Positions 61,886 through 64,000 of a stretch of DNA of 64,000 nucleotides are shown here, in pieces. The number at the start of each line of letters is the position of its first letter. The first letter of the stretch is position 1. The notes under the pieces are model-generated. The model did no database searches, had not been told where the DNA came from, and saw nothing but the letters and a program-made list of their open reading frames with translations. The DNA comes from Cellvibrio sp. (lineage in GTDB: Bacteria > Pseudomonadota > Gammaproteobacteria > Pseudomonadales > Cellvibrionaceae). The stretch spans positions 300,501 to 364,500 of the forward strand of contig JADJRD010000003.1 of NCBI GenBank assembly GCA_016712405.1, in the 5' to 3' direction. A program made the translations under genes and the position numbers.

Positions 61886-62847
61886 TCAGGGCACAATTAT
61901 TAACCGGTGATAAGCAATGGCTGGAAGGACATGAGGAGCTTATTGAACAATGGAGAGCCGATGATCGCAGTTTCATCTGGATTGATTTGTTCGATGAAAA
62001 GCTGGATGTGGAAAAGTCATTTTTGCAATCAATGAATTGTCATCCGCTGGCGATTGAGGATGTGCAACGTTTTCGTCATCCTCCGAAAACAGAAACGTTT
62101 GATAATTTCACGCTTATTCTTTATCGCGGTATTACCGAATTTAATAAAGATTTAACCATACAGCAAATCACTATTGGTTTATTTGCTGGAGATCGATGTT
62201 TAATCAGTCGTCATGCGGATAATTCGTTGGGTATTCAGCAATATTGGGAGCTTGCACAAAAAGAAAATCTATTAGTCAGCCCTGGATTGTTGGCAACACG
62301 AATAATGCGTTTTTCTGTCGGTCGCTATTTGGAGGCATTGCTGGCATTTGAGCCTAGTCTGACTGACTTGGAAGATGTTATGCAAGATAAGCCCAATGAT
62401 GAAATCATGCGTGTGTTAATAGCCTATCAATCACGATTACGAAAATTGAGGCGTATTTTTAATTATCACGAGCGTATGATTCAAAATTTACGTACCGACA
62501 TTCCACAACGTTTGATTGATGAAGATGGTGATATTGAACATGCCTTACAAGATTTATACGAGCGCTGCGAAAGACTAAATGGCCTATGTACTATGTACTA
62601 TGAAATTTGTGGCGATTTAATTAATGGTTATCTGTCATTGAGTTCGCATCAATTAAACAACACTATGAAAGTATTAACCGTGTTTACTGCGATTTTTGTT
62701 CCGCTCACATTTATCGTGGGTGTTTATGGAATGAACTTTGATAATATGCCTGAATTGCATGCGACCTACGGGTACTTTTATGCTTGGGGCGTGATGTTAT
62801 GTGTGGCTGTGATTACGGGTTGGGTGGCTATTAAGAAGTGGGGTTAG
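61882..62847 (+). CDS. CorA-family divalent metal transporter
   Basis: 321-aa inner-membrane transporter. A large cytoplasmic N-terminal domain with conserved FIWIDLF, HPLAIEDVQRFRHPPKTETF is followed by a long helix and two C-terminal membrane helices (VLTVFTAIFVPLTFIVGVYG and GYFYAWGVMLCVAVITGWVA) joined by the signature YGMNFDNMPEL. The motif (GMN) is that of CorA Mg2+/Co2+ transporters. It overlaps folM by 4 bases and its end overlaps the convergent folK by 17 bases. Confidence 0.94.
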   Translation: MIRAQLLTGDKQWLEGHEELIEQWRADDRSFIWIDLFDEKLDVEKSFLQSMNCHPLAIEDVQRFRHPPKTETFDNFTLILYRGITEFNKDLTIQQITIGLFAGDRCLISRHADNSLGIQQYWELAQKENLLVSPGLLATRIMRFSVGRYLEALLAFEPSLTDLEDVMQDKPNDEIMRVLIAYQSRLRKLRRIFNYHERMIQNLRTDIPQRLIDEDGDIEHALQDLYERCERLNGLCTMYYEICGDLINGYLSLSSHQLNNTMKVLTVFTAIFVPLTFIVGVYGMNFDNMPELHATYGYFYAWGVMLCVAVITGWVAIKKWG

Positions 62848-63361
62848 AAGGGGTGAAAGAAATCTTCTTCCCCTCCCAAACAAAGTCCACTGGCCAAAGT
62901 AATTGACTGTTTTTATCAAAGTCACTCCACAATTGCGAAAAAGTTTTTTTCAATTGTGGGTGCAATTCATCAGCTGCCAACTCTGATAAAGGCAATAGCA
63001 CAAACGCATTTTGTAAAATTTCATCGCGAGGCAGACTAACGCCTGCTTCAACACCCACAAAATTCCCATAAAGCAAAATATCAATATCTAGCGTTCGCGG
63101 GCTAAATTTTGGCCCGTTGCGTTTGCGGCCGTTATCATCTTCGATTTTTTTTAATCGTTCTGACAATTCACCAATTTTTAAATCTGTTTTCCCTGAAACG
63201 ACTAAATTTAAAAAATCACTGCCATCGAATCCGACTGATTTGCTTTCATAAATAGTGGAAATTTTCAGGTCGGATAAAAAAATGAACAGTGCATCCAATC
63301 CTGCCGTGATGTGCTTATAGCGTTGAATATTACTGCCCAAGCTTAAATAAATTTTGGTCAT
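62831..63361 (-). CDS. folK: 6-hydroxymethyl-7,8-dihydropterin pyrophosphokinase FolK
   Basis: Transfers pyrophosphate from ATP to hydroxymethyldihydropterin in folate synthesis. The 176-aa protein has the start IYLSLGSNIQRYKHITAGLD, the HPPK signature NGRKRNGPKFSPRTLDIDIL (Asp pair binds Mg2+) and LPRDEILQNAFVLLPLSELA. It overlaps the folB stop by 4 bases, so is coupled to it. Confidence 0.95.
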   Translation of the reverse strand: MTKIYLSLGSNIQRYKHITAGLDALFIFLSDLKISTIYESKSVGFDGSDFLNLVVSGKTDLKIGELSERLKKIEDDNGRKRNGPKFSPRTLDIDILLYGNFVGVEAGVSLPRDEILQNAFVLLPLSELAADELHPQLKKTFSQLWSDFDKNSQLLWPVDFVWEGKKISFTPSNPTS

Positions 63362-63717
63362 TCAGGTTTGACTCCGCGTTCGATAATCAAGCCCACATCG
63401 CGCGCACCGCGCACTGCGCCGGGTTTGCTCAAGCGCAAGCGTAACCAAGGCACATCAAACTCCTCGCGAATAATTTTGGCAATCTCTTCTGCTAATGTTT
63501 CTACCAGTAAAGCGTTACGGTTTTCAACATAGGCAATCAAACGTTTTGATACTTCTTTATAATTTAACGCGTATTGAATGTCATCGGTCGCCGCTGCTTG
63601 GCGAATATCGCTTGCCATCTCTAAATCGAGACTGACCGTTTGTCGAACTTGCCGTTCCCAATCGTAAATGCCGATGATGGTTTCGATGCGAAGATCGCGT
63701 ATATAAACTATGTCCAA
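63358..63717 (-). CDS. folB: Dihydroneopterin aldolase FolB
   Basis: Cytoplasmic 119-aa aldolase/epimerase of folate synthesis, from dihydroneopterin to hydroxymethyldihydropterin. It shows DIVYIRDLRIETIIGIYDWE, QYALNYKEVSKRL, the catalytic LVETLAEEIAK (Glu) and LRLSKPGAVRGARDVGL (Lys). The usable start is TTG at 63717 with GGAG six bases before; the longer frame to 63777 would translate an inverted repeat. It is coupled to folK. Confidence 0.93.
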   Translation of the reverse strand: MDIVYIRDLRIETIIGIYDWERQVRQTVSLDLEMASDIRQAAATDDIQYALNYKEVSKRLIAYVENRNALLVETLAEEIAKIIREEFDVPWLRLRLSKPGAVRGARDVGLIIERGVKPE

Positions 63718-63738
63718 TTTTTTCTCCGGAATATTTCG

Positions 63739-63843
63739 CCCCACCCTAACCCTCCCCTTGGCAAGGGGAGGGAACAAATCTCACTTCGCATTAAGCAGGG
63801 AGTAAAGTCCCTCTCCCTTGCCAAGGCGGAGGTTAGGAGGGGG
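63739..63843. repeat. Inverted repeat of the CCCTxxCCCTCTCC type
   Basis: Arm 1 (63739-63772) reads CCACCCTAACCCTCCCCTTG, then GCAAGGGGAGGG; arm 2 (63809-63843) is its rough inverse. Each arm contains its own palindrome (CCCTCCCCTTGG with its complement). This is a common mobile-like intergenic repeat in proteobacteria. It separates folB from tsaD. Confidence 0.7.
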
Positions 63844-64000
63844 TGATAGATTTCAATTCAGTCAACGGCCAGCGCGCCTTTATTTGCAACGACAAATCAT
63901 CTTTCTGGCCTGCAATTAATCGCTGACAACCCGCGTAGGCAATCATGGCTCCGTTATCGGTACAAAATTCATTTCGTGCATAAAAGACTTTTGCACCGAT
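63833..64000 (-). CDS. tsaD: tRNA N6-adenosine threonylcarbamoyltransferase TsaD, C-terminal end (partial)
   Basis: The last 55 codons are in the window. [20 protein letters not shown] is the conserved region of the Kae1/TsaD active site, where the aspartate of DNGAMIA contributes to metal binding. The final residues KSITPS and the TAA come from within the inverted repeat. TsaD transfers threonylcarbamoyl to A37 of tRNA, the pathway in which tsaE (39775) takes part. Confidence 0.93.
   Translation of the reverse strand: MGAKVFYARNEFCTDNGAMIAYAGCQRLIAGQKDDLSLQIKARWPLTELKSITPS

Noticed and set aside
63640..63846. 68-aa plus-strand frame over folB and the inverted repeat
   Set aside because: It reads the repeat and the antisense of folB; proline- and glycine-rich repeats of this type arise by chance.

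Overview
The window is chromosomal DNA of a gammaproteobacterium, most likely Cellvibrionaceae (a Cellvibrio-like saprophyte). The evidence is the LPS block kdsD-kdsC-lptC-lptA-lptB, the murA-hisG-hisD cluster with ibaG, dnaG-rpoD followed by a CAT-anticodon tRNA, the folB/folK/cca/tsaD neighbourhood, a secreted GH3 beta-glucosidase, glucuronate isomerase, TorF-type outer membrane protein and two tandem DUF1631 genes. The family assignment is inference from gene content, not from a search.

Layout. 1-3.6 kb: end of a 2OG-Fe(II) oxygenase, then the minus-strand Kdo/LPS-transport operon. 3.6-4.0 kb: an intergenic stretch with a strong terminator and GGA motifs (candidate Rsm/CsrA-type sRNA). 4.0-8.2 kb: mlaC (without its usual mlaFEDB partners), ibaG, murA, hisG, hisD. 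8.2-13.0 kb: degS, zapG, a hydrolase, zapE, a lactonase and an acetyltransferase. 13.0-18.3 kb: a frameshifted periplasmic binding protein, uxaC, a pentapeptide-repeat protein and a GH3 glucosidase. 18.3-22.7 kb: dnaG, rpoD, a tRNA, a broken tRNA copy and a tiny lysine-rich gene. 22.8-31.8 kb: accessory genes (HEPN-like membrane protein, broken fic, padR with a truncated partner, broken recQ), then a PepSY/PhoPQ-like two-component unit and degV. 31.8-38.2 kb: a minus-strand operon running from an alpha/beta hydrolase through a LytS/LytT-type system to queG, plus a second binding protein and an outer membrane protein. 38.3-51.0 kb: nnr, tsaE, nadC, two DUF1631 genes with a coupled PilZ gene, pldA, a NIT-like protein, gnd. 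51.1-59.6 kb: an acyltransferase with an internal stop, a GntR-ABC operon, a decayed IS inserted at the very end of galE, a broken torF and a broken EamA transporter. 59.9-64 kb: cca, folM, corA, folK, folB and the end of tsaD.

The most striking feature of the window is that nine protein genes outside the insertion sequence carry one-base length changes in short homopolymers (two in torF), one more carries an in-frame stop, and the insertion sequence carries many more. The core genes are intact. Either the accessory genome is decaying by slippage or the assembly carries homopolymer errors; both readings are consistent with what is seen. Restoring one base per site gives full-length, family-like proteins in every case.

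No CRISPR array, prophage or complete defence island was recognised. Candidate novelties are the GGA-rich putative sRNA at 3.7 kb, the DUF1631-DUF1631-PilZ module, the LytTR operon with two uncharacterised membrane/secreted partners, the HEPN-like membrane protein, and several clear palindromic operators.
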